NCBI GenBank assembly: GCA_036927565.1
Contig: JAYESD010000012.1
Coordinates: 186,001 to 250,000, forward strand
Direction of reading: 5' to 3'
Length of the DNA stretch: 64,000 nt
Origin: Tuctoria greenei
Lineage: Eukaryota > Streptophyta > Magnoliopsida > Poales > Poaceae
Shown here: positions 1-9,888 of the stretch, in pieces
Layout: every line of letters starts with the position of its first letter
Position numbering within the stretch: position 1 is the stretch's first letter
Position numbers and translations under genes: made by a program
Notes under the pieces: model-generated
The model's input: the letters and a program-made list of their open reading frames with translations, nothing else
What the model was told of the DNA's origin: nothing
Databases searched by the model: none

Positions 1-1583
1 AGAAGCGACGTCAGCTCAGACGGCTGCGTCACCTGCGCCTCGGACACAGGAGGTGGTGTCGGTGGCGGAGCAGCTGATCCTCCGGCCTCGGCGTCGTGCT
101 GCCTCGGTGAAGGTGAAGGAGGAGGGAAGTACTCCTCGACACTGTCGTCTGTGTCGCTCTCGGACCAGACGTGCTGTAAGTCTCCACCTTGAGCTTCTGC
201 CTCAGCCAGACGCTCATCTTCCTTCTCGAGGTCAGACCAATCCTCCTCAGTCAAGCGCGCCCTGACCTGGCGCTCAACTGGACGGCCAAGGCGGCGGTCT
301 CCAGGAGCAGACGCACGGTAGTGACCGAAGCGGGTCACGCTCTCGTCAGCAAGTCGGGTCTGTGCTGAATGTCCTTCTGGCACCACCATAGAACAAATAA
401 AGCTGATCCAGTGCCCATAGACCATCTGCCTCATCATGCCCACTCCATCTGTAATAGCGTCCTCCATCTCGCAGAGAAGAATGTCTATGATATCAAAATC
501 CATCCCGTTCATTATGTAGAACAGGAGGGTCTGCTAGAGACTCGTGAACCCCTCCAAGTATCCTGACCTCGGCAGGAGCGTGCGGCGCAAGGCGAGGTGC
601 ACAATGCGCGCAGCTGGGGTCAGGAGTGCTGGGACTCTCGGCTGATCTGGAGAGAATGTGGGGCCAAACAAGGAGCGGATCTCGTCCAGCTGAGGTGCTA
701 CCCCTCCAGTAAGTGGCCTCCTCGGTGGATCTGCCTGCCCATAGACCTTCTCATGAATGCTAGTGTCGTGCAGGTCCAAGCCAAGGATGTGCCCCAAAGT
801 CTGCCTCGTGAGATGGTAGTGCTGACCATTGAACATGAAGGCAATTGATCTTCTGCCCTCTGAGATGTATAGGGTCGCGTAGAAGACACGGACCCACTCT
901 TCCACATAGGCACTCCTCTCATAGTCCAGTAGCTCCACCAAGCCTCTGTACCTCTCAAAGAAGGGGCGGATCTCAGTCTCCGCGGCCACTGCAAGCTGCC
1001 TCCAGTCCAAGTGGTTGTGCTGAAAGAGCTTGTGCCCCCAGCGCTTGTAGGTCTCATAGAGAGACGCCTGGGTGACAGTCCAGAAGCGACTGCCAACAAG
1101 CAACTCTCGGGGCTGTGGGAACCACTCCTCAAGAAGAACACTCCATCTGAGCTTCCGGAGTTGCTTCGCCTTCATCTTCCGGTAGTCCACAAGACGGACT
1201 CCTTCTCGGACCAGGACGGCCGTGTCCTCCTCATGGATGTCCCTCTCAGCCTCCCTGTCCTCACGACGGTCGGCAGCCGTCGGTCTCGGACGAGGAGCAG
1301 CCTCGGTGTGACCCCCACGCGTCCGGGCTGAGCGCCGGCGGACGAGGGGCTCAACGGGCTCCTCTTCGGCGTCGGAGTCGTCGACCACTGGAGGCGGCCT
1401 CGGACGGGCCTCACGGATCCTCAAGGAACCCCCACGGCCGCGCTCACGCTCCTCGGCGGCGCGAGCGGCCATCAAGGCCTTCTTCTCATCCTTCGAAAGT
1501 TTCCGCTTTTTCGCGGCGGGCTCCGCGATAGCCTTGCCTTTGCCTTTGCGATCACGGGCCATCTTCAAGAAATTCGAGAGCAA
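1..1583 (-). pseudogene. extra 3' ORF of the copia element (putative plant transposon protein, 'env-like' position), one in-frame stop
   Basis: The minus-strand frame opens at 1583 (a second Met at 1562 starts MARDRKGKGKA) and reads a basic, Lys/Arg/Glu-rich N-terminus of ~120 residues, then a globular part containing FFERYRGLVELLDYERSAYV and FNGQHYHLTRQTLGHILGLD. That globular part resembles the 'putative plant transposon protein' domain common in grass repeats. A TAG at 534-536 interrupts it. The same frame then stays open with sensible protein sequence to the window edge, ending in a Pro/Glu-rich stretch, so I read this as one ORF with a nonsense codon. Its place after pol matches the env-like ORF of SIRE elements, but I see no signal peptide or membrane segment and would not call it an envelope protein. 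Confidence 0.7.
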
Positions 1584-2036
1584 GGGTTAGCGAAAAGATG
1601 ACGGGAACAATGAAGGACGTCGCGCTGCACGGAACAAACCTCGTCGACGAAAAGACACGAGATCGATGAAAGGCGACGATGGATGGCTCGGGCGAGAAAC
1701 CCTAGCAGGGAGAACTGCCGGCGGTGGAGGCTGGTGAAGGAGGTGGTGGCGGCGACTAGAGGAGAAGCGGCGGCGGCGCCCTGGAGGGGCGGCGGCGGCG
1801 GCGCTTGGGGAGGCAGCGGCGGCGGTGCTGCGGGTGGAGCACGGCGGCGGCGGCGCGAGGGAAGGGCGGCGGCGCGCGGGAGAGGTGGCCGGCGGCGGTG
1901 GCGCGAGCAGGGGACGGCGGCGGTGCGTGGAGAGGCGGTGCTTGGGTGCGGCGGCGGAGGTGGCGGCGAGTAGGGCGAGCGGCGGCGGCGAGAGAGAAGA
2001 ATCGGGGAGAGAGAAGGAACGGCGGCGGCGCGGGAG

Positions 2037-2044
2037 TTTAAATA
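2037..2044 (-). promoter_or_regulatory. TATA-like box of the extra ORF
   Basis: The minus strand reads TATTTAAA here. A GC-rich stretch (1590-2030, CGG-type repeats) follows as a possible leader before the ORF start at 1583/1562. This suggests that the extra ORF has its own promoter and is not made only by splicing from the LTR transcript. Confidence 0.45.
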
Positions 2045-2069
2045 GTGGGGCCCAAACCCTAGCCTTTTT

Positions 2070-2430
2070 AGAAACACCGGATGGACCGATGATAGAAGCA
2101 GTGAACATCGGTCAATCGCAACAGTAAGGATATTCAAGAGTTGCTGTTGACATCGGATGAACCGATGATTAGGGTTTTGAACATCGGTCGAATAGCACAG
2201 TAAGGGTGTTCAACCGAGTGAAATTGACACCGGATGATCCGACGTTAGAGGGAGGTAGACATCGGTTGAATGGATCACAGCTCCAGAAGAGTGAACATCG
2301 GATGGACCGATGTTTTCCAGGATGAACGCGTCGGATCATTTGAGGTTCTGACAGAGTTGGGCTTTGAGGATTGAACACCTATTTGACCGATGAGGGATTG
2401 ACAGGGGCATCGGATAATCCGATGACAACA
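2070..2430. repeat. cluster of CATCGGAT-type palindromes upstream of the internal promoter
   Basis: About ten copies of a degenerate motif lie here, centred on CATCGGATNNTCCGATG and its half site CATCGGT (for example near 2078, 2151, 2230, 2296 and 2408). The same motif family is clustered in the LTR at 9150-9540. They lie just upstream, on the minus strand, of the TATA-like box, where enhancer elements would be expected. Confidence 0.6.
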
Positions 2431-2470
2431 GAACGAAAACATCCCATATATGTCCTTTGACCAAGCAAAC

Positions 2471-2973
2471 ATTTGAGGAGAAACACATGTCTTAGGACTT
2501 TTTGGGCAACCCCTTACCCCTCAAGAAGCTAATATGCCAATAGCTTGGCTAGTCCTTAATGCAAATGGAACACCGAGAAAACAAAGGAGGAAAAATATCC
2601 AAAGAAAATGTAAGGCCCATGCTTTGTGAGGTAGAGTATGGAAACTTCTATCTCATCAACGCATGTTCCTTTAGAATTTTGCTCTTTCCACATCATATGA
2701 GTTGAGATATTGCATTTCAAACAAGTCTCTTTCTCATGATGTGGGTTCCCCTTTGTGACAATCTACCGTATGCAATGTCAAACAAGATAATGCAAAATAT
2801 TAGATGAATGCAAGTCTATATGACAGGAATCATGCAAGGCATAAAATAAGTCTATCTTGCCAAGTTTAAGCCTGCCAAAGGCTTACTCAGGGAAAACTAT
2901 TTCTAGCTCGCCCCTATCCTTTGGGAGTTAGGCAAGACCTATATGACATGCAACCTTACATGAACATGGCAAT
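2471..2973. other. non-coding spacer between pol and the extra-ORF promoter
   Basis: I see no ORF of note, RNA gene or clear repeat here. The stretch is AT-rich and presumably transcribed as part of the copia element. Confidence 0.5.
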
Positions 2974-5900
2974 TTACATGACGTTAGATGCATCTAGCAC
3001 ATTTAACTCACTTCTAAGCCTAGAAAAAGTTTTCTCATCAAGTGGTTTGGTGAAGATATCCGCCAATTGTTCTTCGGACCTAACACCTTGCAAAGAGATT
3101 TCTCCCTTAGCCTCATGGTCCCGCAAGAAGTGATGGCGAATATCAATGTGCTTAGTGCGGGAGTGTTGAACGGGGTTTCTAGCTATTTTAACCGCACTTT
3201 CATTGTCACAAAGGAGAGGCACACAACCAAACTTAATTCCAAAGTCCAAGAGGGTTTGCTTCATATATAGGATTTGGGCACAACATGCACCGGCCGCTAT
3301 ATACTCCGCCTCCGCGGTGGACAAAGCCACGGAATTTTGCTTCTTGCTCGACCAAGAAACTAGGGAACGCCCAAGTAAGTGGCAACCCCCGGAGGTACTC
3401 TTGCGGTCTACACGGCATCCGGCAAAGTCCGAATCCGAGTAACCTAAGAGATGAAAACTAGCATTTTTGGGGTACCACAAACCTACACTTGGGGTATGCT
3501 TGAGATACCGAAGTATCCTAAAGACCGCCTTCTTGTGCGATTCTTTAGGTGCCGCTTGAAAGCGAGCACACAAGCACACACTAAACATAATATCGGGCCT
3601 AGATGCGGTAAGATATAGCAATGAACCAATCATGGAACGGTAATGAGATTGATCAATAGATTTACCGTCCATGTCCGCGTCGAGATGACAATTTGTCGCC
3701 ATTGGAGTGCTTCTTGAGCTACAATCTCCCATCTCAAATTTCTTCAAGAGGTCCTTAGTGTACTTCTCTTGATGGATGAAGGTCCCCTCTTGAGGTTGCT
3801 TGATTTGAAATCCTAGGAAGAAGTTGAGCTCTCCAATCATCGACATCTCGAATTCCCTAGACATCATTTTGCCAAACTCATGGCTAAGAGCTTTGTTAGT
3901 TGAGCCAAAAATAATATCATCGACATAAATTTGACCAAGAAATAAGTCTCCGTCGATGTCCTTGGTGAAGAGTGTAGTGTCCACCCTCCCAATCTTGAAA
4001 CCTTGCATGACGAGGAAGTCCCTTAAGCGCTCGTACCATGCCCTTGGAGCTTGCTTGAGTCCATAGAGTGCTTTGTTTAGCCTATAGACATGGTTAGGGT
4101 TTCTTGGGTCCTCAAACCCGGGAGGTTGCTCAACAAACACAAGTTCATTAATATAGCCATTGAGAAATGCACTCTTAACATCCATTTGATAAAGCATGAT
4201 ATTATGATGAGAAGCAAAAGCAAGTAGTATGCGGATAGCTTCTAACCGTGCTACCGGGGCGAATGTCTCCCCAAAATCCAAACCTTCAACTTGAGCAAAT
4301 CCCTTCGCCACCAGCCTAGCTTTGTTGCGGACCACCACGCCATTCTCATCTTGCTTGTTGCGGTAGACCCACTTCGTTCCAATCACATTCTTGTCCTTGG
4401 GTCGCTCCTCCAACACCCAAACTTCATTGCGGGTGAAGTTGTTGAGTTCCTCTTGCATAGCCATCACCCAATTGGAGTCTTGGAGAGCTTCCTCAATGCT
4501 TTTGGGTTCTACACACGACACAAAAGAGTAGTGCTCACAAAAAGATGCAACATGACGTGAACGAGTACTTACTCCCCGTGAAGGACTTCCAATGATTTGA
4601 TCCATTGGATGTGCCTTGGAGATGCGCCCATGTCTCATCAACGGTTGTGAGTCACTTGGTGGTGGTGAAGCATCTCGCTCGTCTTGTGATTGGACTTCAT
4701 CTTGGACTTCCTCTTCTTCTTGGTGTTGTGTGGCTTGTTGGTCTTGCATAGGCAATGGATCATCTTTGTCTTCTTCTTCATCCACTTGAGGCGCCAAGGA
4801 GGTGTTGATGTTCGGACTTGAAGCTCCCCCTTGATCATGGCTCTCCTCAACTTCGGGCTTGATGTCTCCTATGGTCATGTTCTTCATAGCTTCTCGTAGA
4901 GGCTCATCATCTATATCATCATGACCAAAACTCTCCTCTTGGGAGCCATTAGTCTCATCAAACTCAACGTCACAACTTTCTTCAACTAACCCGGAGGTTT
5001 GGTTGAATACTCGATATGCCTTTGAGTTTGACGCATAACCAAGGAAAATACCAACATCACACCTTCTTTCAAACTTACCAAGTCTTTTCTTGCGGTAGAT
5101 ATAGCACTTGCATCCGAAGACCCGGAAGTAGGAGATGTTGGGCTTTCTCCCAATGAGGAGCTCGTAGGGAGTCTTTTGGAGAAGTCGATGAAGGTAGACT
5201 CTATTTGCGGCATGGCATGCCGTGTTGATCGCTTCCGCCCAAAACTTCTCCGACGTCCCATAATCATCAAGCATGGCTCTCGCGAGGGTGATTAGTGTCT
5301 TGTTCTTTCTCTCAACAACACCGTTTTGTTGAGGGGTGTATGTAGCCGAAAATTCGTGCTTGACTCCTTCACGGTCACACCATTCCCCAATATTGTAGTT
5401 CTTGAACTCGGTGCCGTTGTCACTCCGGACCTTGATGATGGGAAGTTGGAATTCCCGTTGAGCTCGTTTTGCAAAGGTCTTGAAGACTTCCGGGGTTTCA
5501 CCCTTGTCACCTAAAAACAAAGTCCAAGCATAGCGAGAGTAATCATCAACAATAACGAGACAATAGAGATTACCGCCAAGGCTTTGGTAGGTGGACGGTC
5601 CGAAGAGGTCCATGTGAAGTAGTTCAAGCGGCTTGGAGGTAGACACCATTGTCTTCATCGGATGGTGCGAAGCCACTTGCTTCCCGGCTTGACATGCGCT
5701 ACATAGCTTGTTCTTTTCAAACGTCACGTCCTTTACGCCGGTCACCATCCCTAGCTTGAAGGACTTCTTGAGCTTGCTCATTCCTATGTGAGCAATCCTC
5801 CGATGCCATAGCCACCCCAAACTTGTCTTGGTGAAAAGACAAGTGGTTAGGCTTGCGCTCTTGTTGGAGAAGTCCACCAAATATAGATGACCATGCCTAA

Positions 5901-6231
5901 AGCCTTTGAATATTAGCTCTTTACTAGCTACACTAGACACCACAACACCATCTTTGTCAAATGTGCACGTTAGTCCAAGATCACAAAGTTGAGCAATAGA
6001 GAGCAAATTAAAGCTAAGAGACTTAACGTAAAGCACATTCGAAATGGACAAGTCATTAGAAATTGCAATTTTACCTAAACCAATTACCTTCCCCTTTGAG
6101 TTATCACCAAAGGTGACTTGTTCATGATTGCCGGGGTCTTCTATGGAGGTGAACATACCATCATTGCCGGTCATGTGTTGAGTGCACCCACTATCGAGTA
6201 CCCAATGTTTTCCTCCGGCTTTGTAGTTCAC
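2974..6231 (-). CDS. pol: copia pol polyprotein (protease, integrase, reverse transcriptase, RNase H)
   Basis: An open 1,085-residue frame. In order: the aspartic protease motif DSGC at residues 14-17; a His/Cys pre-integrase zinc region ending CSACQAGK (about 100-165); an integrase core with HMDLFGP, RSDNGTEF and NGVVERKN (about 175-300); RVT_2 reverse transcriptase with TKWVYRNKQDENG, QMDVKSAFLNG and the YVDD active site near residue 770; and a C-terminal RNase H with STAEAEY, LLCDNESA and TKHIDIRHHF. The frame opens with GTG, not ATG, and lies in a different frame from gag, whose stop is at 6246-6248. Expression therefore needs frameshifting, re-initiation or splicing. No internal stop is present, so the enzyme set looks functional. 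Confidence 0.95.
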   Translation of the reverse strand: MNYKAGGKHWVLDSGCTQHMTGNDGMFTSIEDPGNHEQVTFGDNSKGKVIGLGKIAISNDLSISNVLYVKSLSFNLLSIAQLCDLGLTCTFDKDGVVVSSVASKELIFKGFRHGHLYLVDFSNKSASLTTCLFTKTSLGWLWHRRIAHIGMSKLKKSFKLGMVTGVKDVTFEKNKLCSACQAGKQVASHHPMKTMVSTSKPLELLHMDLFGPSTYQSLGGNLYCLVIVDDYSRYAWTLFLGDKGETPEVFKTFAKRAQREFQLPIIKVRSDNGTEFKNYNIGEWCDREGVKHEFSATYTPQQNGVVERKNKTLITLARAMLDDYGTSEKFWAEAINTACHAANRVYLHRLLQKTPYELLIGRKPNISYFRVFGCKCYIYRKKRLGKFERRCDVGIFLGYASNSKAYRVFNQTSGLVEESCDVEFDETNGSQEESFGHDDIDDEPLREAMKNMTIGDIKPEVEESHDQGGASSPNINTSLAPQVDEEEDKDDPLPMQDQQATQHQEEEEVQDEVQSQDERDASPPPSDSQPLMRHGRISKAHPMDQIIGSPSRGVSTRSRHVASFCEHYSFVSCVEPKSIEEALQDSNWVMAMQEELNNFTRNEVWVLEERPKDKNVIGTKWVYRNKQDENGVVVRNKARLVAKGFAQVEGLDFGETFAPVARLEAIRILLAFASHHNIMLYQMDVKSAFLNGYINELVFVEQPPGFEDPRNPNHVYRLNKALYGLKQAPRAWYERLRDFLVMQGFKIGRVDTTLFTKDIDGDLFLGQIYVDDIIFGSTNKALSHEFGKMMSREFEMSMIGELNFFLGFQIKQPQEGTFIHQEKYTKDLLKKFEMGDCSSRSTPMATNCHLDADMDGKSIDQSHYRSMIGSLLYLTASRPDIMFSVCLCARFQAAPKESHKKAVFRILRYLKHTPSVGLWYPKNASFHLLGYSDSDFAGCRVDRKSTSGGCHLLGRSLVSWSSKKQNSVALSTAEAEYIAAGACCAQILYMKQTLLDFGIKFGCVPLLCDNESAVKIARNPVQHSRTKHIDIRHHFLRDHEAKGEISLQGVRSEEQLADIFTKPLDEKTFSRLRSELNVLDASNVM

Positions 6232-6245
6232 CTACACACATGAAG

Positions 6246-8360
6246 TTAGTTTTTGAGTTTAGGAACCCAAGCCAACTTAGGTCCTTGTATGTGTGATACA
6301 AGTGATTTTGGGACCCAAAGTTGCTTGGGAAGCTTCCCCTTCATGCCCTTGATGTTTTTGCCAATGAACTTCGCCTTCACCTTTCCACCTACTTTGCTCA
6401 ATAGATAGTGACAATCATTGAAAGTAGATGAATAGTTAGGAGGTAATTTTGGAGAAGGACGAGTGGGAAGAGGGCACTCCCTAGTGTGATGTCCGGTGAC
6501 CTCACAATGTTGGCAATAGGATCCCACTTCCTTGATGAAGCTTGTCCTAAGCTCCGGTGAGGGCACCTTCCATTTGTTGGGCATAGGGAAGGTCCCAAGT
6601 CCCCTCTTGTTGAAGCCTTTAGCTTGTTGGAAGAGGATCTCCTTGTGCTTGTCCTCTCCCTTGGAAAGTCTAGCCACACTAGTGCGGAGACTTTCGATCT
6701 CGTCCATTAGCTCCTTCTCCCTATTAGCTTTCAATGGCAAAGACTCATGCAAATTGTTAGTGGCATGTGAACTAGCGGGTGTTTTGCCATCAAGAGTTTC
6801 TTTCTTTAAGTTATTCAATTTTAGTTCCATTGCTTCATAGGAAAGACTAAGTGTCTCATGCTCTTGAACCAACTCGTTATGCTTAGCCAATAGTGCCGAG
6901 TTAGCTAAGTCAAGCTCATGGAACTCAAGCTTGATTTGAGCCTTCTCCTCCTCGATTTGCTTGACATGTGACTTGAGCGTTTCATGCTCATTAAGTATGG
7001 TGACATACTTGTCTTGCAAATCGAGGTTGGCACCCTCTAGCTTAGCGCGAGTTAGCTCAAGTGCCTTAACCTTAGCCTTTTCCCTTTTGATAATGGCATG
7101 ATATTCATTAATCATAGATGCTAGTTCATCGGGAGAAAGTTCATCATCACTTGAGTCATCACATACCTTTGTGTTACCTTTCGCCATGAGGCACATAGGC
7201 GGTGGAGGAAGGGGTGAGTCATCCTTGTTGACGATAGCGAGGCTTGCCAAGTTTTCTTCCTCATCTTCACTATCATCACTAGTTTCTTCATCGGTGACCC
7301 ACTCATTTGCTTCGCACATGAAGACCTTTTGAGGTCCCCTTCTCTTCTTTGGAAAGAGCTTGGTCTTCTTGCCTTTGTCAAGTTTCTTCTTTCCAAAGGT
7401 GCGCTTGGGCTTTGCATCTTCATCATCATCACTCTCTTCTAGCTTGCGATGCTTGCCCTTGTCCTTCCTCTTGTCCGGTCTTGGACAATCATATGATATG
7501 TGGCCTTGATTGCCACAATTGTAGCACGTCTTGTTTTCATCTTTCCTTGGCAAGAAGGCTTTCTTCTTGGGATCAAACGAGTATCCCTTCTTGGCAATCT
7601 TTGAGTTGAGACGTGAAAACTTCCTCACCATCAATGCAAGCTCATCATCATCATCATCTTCACTTGTAGCTTGTTCTTCCTCACTTGAGCTAGGCTCAAC
7701 CACTTTCTTCTTCTTGGTATGTGTCTTCTTGGTTGAGGCCTTGAGAGCAATGGTCTTTGATGATGATGACTCCTCCATCATTCCAAGCACACTCATCTCA
7801 TGAGCATGTATCTCTCCAATGAGCTCCGAAACCTCAATGTTGTCAAGTGACTCCTTTTGGAGCATTGAGTTGATGATGTTGTACTTGGGCTTGGGAAGTA
7901 GCATGAGGATCTTGCGGTTGATGAGTCCCTTGCCAAGAGAAGCAATGTCAAGAGCATTAATTTCCTCAATGAGTACATTTAAGCGAGAAAACATTTGATT
8001 AACATTCTCATGAGGAAGCATTTTAAAATCATCATACTTGGATTTAAGCAAGTGATATTTGAGCTCTTTGACACGAGAGGAACCCTCATGGATCTCAATC
8101 AAGCAAGCCCAAATTTCACAAGCTTTTTCCTTACTAGCAATTCTAGCAAATACATCTTGACTAATGCACTCATAAATAGCATTCCTAGCCTTAGCATCCC
8201 ATTTTAGTTGATCACCAATATATTCATGGTTGCCAAACCCCGCATGGGTCGCTTCCCACACTTCGGGAGAAATTGCCTCAAGGTAAGCGCGCATGCGTGC
8301 TTTCCAATAAGCAAAATTCTTGCCCTCGAAGGTAGGAACCGAACCCCCATTCTTGGCCAT
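6246..8360 (-). CDS. gag: copia gag nucleocapsid polyprotein
   Basis: A 704-residue frame starting at an ATG 47 bp downstream of the primer-binding site. The N-terminal 200 residues resemble the plant copia gag (DUF4219/UBN2) region, with NFAYWKARMRAYLEA. A Lys/Ser/acidic linker leads to a CCHC zinc knuckle CYNCGNQGHISYDC near residue 279. A long Glu/Lys/Leu-rich coiled coil covers about 415-570, and a second, variant knuckle CQHCEVTGHHTREC lies near 615. The length (about twice a Ty1-type plant gag) and the two zinc motifs are typical of the SIRE lineage. The frame is intact. The protein would package genomic RNA in cytoplasmic particles. Confidence 0.93.
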   Translation of the reverse strand: MAKNGGSVPTFEGKNFAYWKARMRAYLEAISPEVWEATHAGFGNHEYIGDQLKWDAKARNAIYECISQDVFARIASKEKACEIWACLIEIHEGSSRVKELKYHLLKSKYDDFKMLPHENVNQMFSRLNVLIEEINALDIASLGKGLINRKILMLLPKPKYNIINSMLQKESLDNIEVSELIGEIHAHEMSVLGMMEESSSSKTIALKASTKKTHTKKKKVVEPSSSEEEQATSEDDDDDELALMVRKFSRLNSKIAKKGYSFDPKKKAFLPRKDENKTCYNCGNQGHISYDCPRPDKRKDKGKHRKLEESDDDEDAKPKRTFGKKKLDKGKKTKLFPKKRRGPQKVFMCEANEWVTDEETSDDSEDEEENLASLAIVNKDDSPLPPPPMCLMAKGNTKVCDDSSDDELSPDELASMINEYHAIIKREKAKVKALELTRAKLEGANLDLQDKYVTILNEHETLKSHVKQIEEEKAQIKLEFHELDLANSALLAKHNELVQEHETLSLSYEAMELKLNNLKKETLDGKTPASSHATNNLHESLPLKANREKELMDEIESLRTSVARLSKGEDKHKEILFQQAKGFNKRGLGTFPMPNKWKVPSPELRTSFIKEVGSYCQHCEVTGHHTRECPLPTRPSPKLPPNYSSTFNDCHYLLSKVGGKVKAKFIGKNIKGMKGKLPKQLWVPKSLVSHIQGPKLAWVPKLKN

Positions 8361-8406
8361 TTTTGCTCTCTAGCGGTGAAGCTAGAATGATCCAATGAGC
8401 AACCTT

Positions 8407-8418
8407 GCTCTGATACCA
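8407..8418 (-). other. primer-binding site, initiator-Met tRNA
   Basis: The minus strand reads TGGTATCAGAGC, the standard copia primer-binding site complementary to the 3' region of initiator tRNA-Met. It sits two bases from the LTR end (LTR...CTACA, AT, PBS). Confidence 0.93.
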
Positions 8419-8420
8419 AT

Positions 8421-9888
8421 TGTAGGGATCAAATGCCCAAGAGGGGGGGGGGGGGGGGGTGAATTGGGCAACTTCAAATTTTAAGTCAATTTAAAACTTA
8501 AGTGAAATCTAATTCTCTAAGCAGGCCAACAGTGCAATTAAGAGAATTAAGTGCGGAATTGAGAATTGCGTAATCGTAAAGGAGTAGGGAGGAGGAATGC
8601 AAACGCTCGAAGACACGGGGACACGTCGATTTTTCCCGTGGTTCGGTGAGATCACTAGGATCCACCTACGTCCACGTTGTGGCACCCACCTAAGGGTATC
8701 GCCACTCCCAAGTCACCGAGACGAGGGAATCCACTAACTTCCTCCGTTCGCCATCCTTGGCAAGGTGGAGCTCAAGCCTTGTACAACTTCGATCCTCCGT
8801 GCTTCCACAATGGTCTCGGCAAGCTCCGGAGCGATCTCTTCACTCTCCTCTTGATACAATGGTGAGTGCAATCACCAAGAATGCACTTCCTCACGGCTCT
8901 CCCTACTCTAGAGTCTCCACTCACCCAGAGAGGACGCACACAAGCTTAACTCTAAGAGGAACTAGCCTATATCTTGAGGTGTGAAAGGGTTACAAGAGTG
9001 TGAAAATGAGTATTCTAAGTCTTGGACACTTGGGGAATGTGTAGTGGTGCTCTTGTTGTCCAGCTTCTTCGAAATGACTGGTGGGAGGGGGTTAAATACT
9101 CAGCCCAACCGAATTAGCCGTTGGAAAAGTGGGCTGATTACTTTTTCTGTGTACATCGGATGATCCGATGACCCCCTTTTATGAGCATCGGTCTAATTTG
9201 ATTGGCTGACGTCATTCTGTCAGAAATGACCGTTATTAGACCGATGCTTCACCTTCTTCATCACCGGAGGATCCGATGAATAGATCTTCAGTCTGGTTGA
9301 CCTGATAATTTGCTTCTGTTGTAATCGACCGATGTGCATCTGCCTTCAACATCGGATGATCCGGTGTTCAGTCCTTCAGAACACTTCAGAAAATTTGCTT
9401 ACTGTTGTATTCATCCGATGTTCACTTGATACACATCGGATGATCCTGTGTGTACTTCATTCTGAGGTCTTCTTCTTCTGTTGAGTCCAAATCGACCGAT
9501 GTAGTCATTCTTCAGATCACCGGATGATCCGGTGTGTACAATTTGTTTCCTTCGAGTTGAGTTGGACTGATCTTTTGGATTTTGGACTTGTGACTTCTTG
9601 AACACTTGTTTGTATGGCTCTTCTGATGGATATGAAGCTTCTTGTGTTGCCAATTTTGATAAGGTTGCGTCGTTGTACGAGTTCCTCATTTGTTTCCGAT
9701 TAACCCCTTAGGTTAGTTCGTTGAGGGGTCTCCTTTTGCATCCAATGAGCAGTAGATGACATTTATGAGTGATTGATCGACGTTTGATTCATTGTACATG
9801 AAACCTCGCATCCACAAACTCATTAGTAGTAATTAACGGTTGTCATTAATCACCGAAACCGTACCTCGTGGGGGCCTAGATGCTTTCA
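8421..9888 (-). repeat. 5' LTR of the copia element
   Basis: On the minus strand the LTR begins TGAAAGCATCTAGGCCCC at 9888 and ends GATCCCTACA at 8421, giving TG...CA termini and a length of 1,468 bp. The start is typical of grass Opie/SIRE LTRs. It contains the CATCGGAT palindrome cluster in the promoter half and a run of 17 G at 8443-8459, which may be a sequencing-sensitive site. Confidence 0.88.
9150..9540. repeat. CATCGGAT palindrome cluster in the LTR
   Basis: Repeated near-palindromes such as CATCGGATGATCCGATG (9156), with variants near 9266, 9351, 9438 and 9519 and half sites CATCGGT or GACCGATG between them. They lie in the U3 side of the LTR and match the cluster at 2070-2430 in motif but not in flanking sequence. 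Confidence 0.65.

Larger units (their letters stand above)
1..9888 (-). mobile_element. Ty1/copia LTR retrotransposon, SIRE/Opie-like lineage, cut by the left window edge
   Basis: On the minus strand the order is LTR (9888-8421), primer-binding site, gag, pol, then an extra ORF that runs off the window. This order, a ~700-aa gag with two zinc knuckles, a separate pol frame and an extra 3' ORF fit the SIRE (Maximus) lineage of copia elements. The second LTR is not in the window. The right boundary is sharp: the LTR ends at 9888 and sequence matching the gypsy-type copy at 60.47 kb resumes at 9889, so this element inserted into an older one. gag and pol are open, which suggests a fairly young insertion, while the extra ORF has one internal stop. 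Confidence 0.9.

Noticed and set aside
1565..2137. Pro/Arg/Ser-rich frames upstream of the copia extra ORF
   Set aside because: CGG-repeat composition gives open frames in both strands. The stretch is better read as leader sequence.
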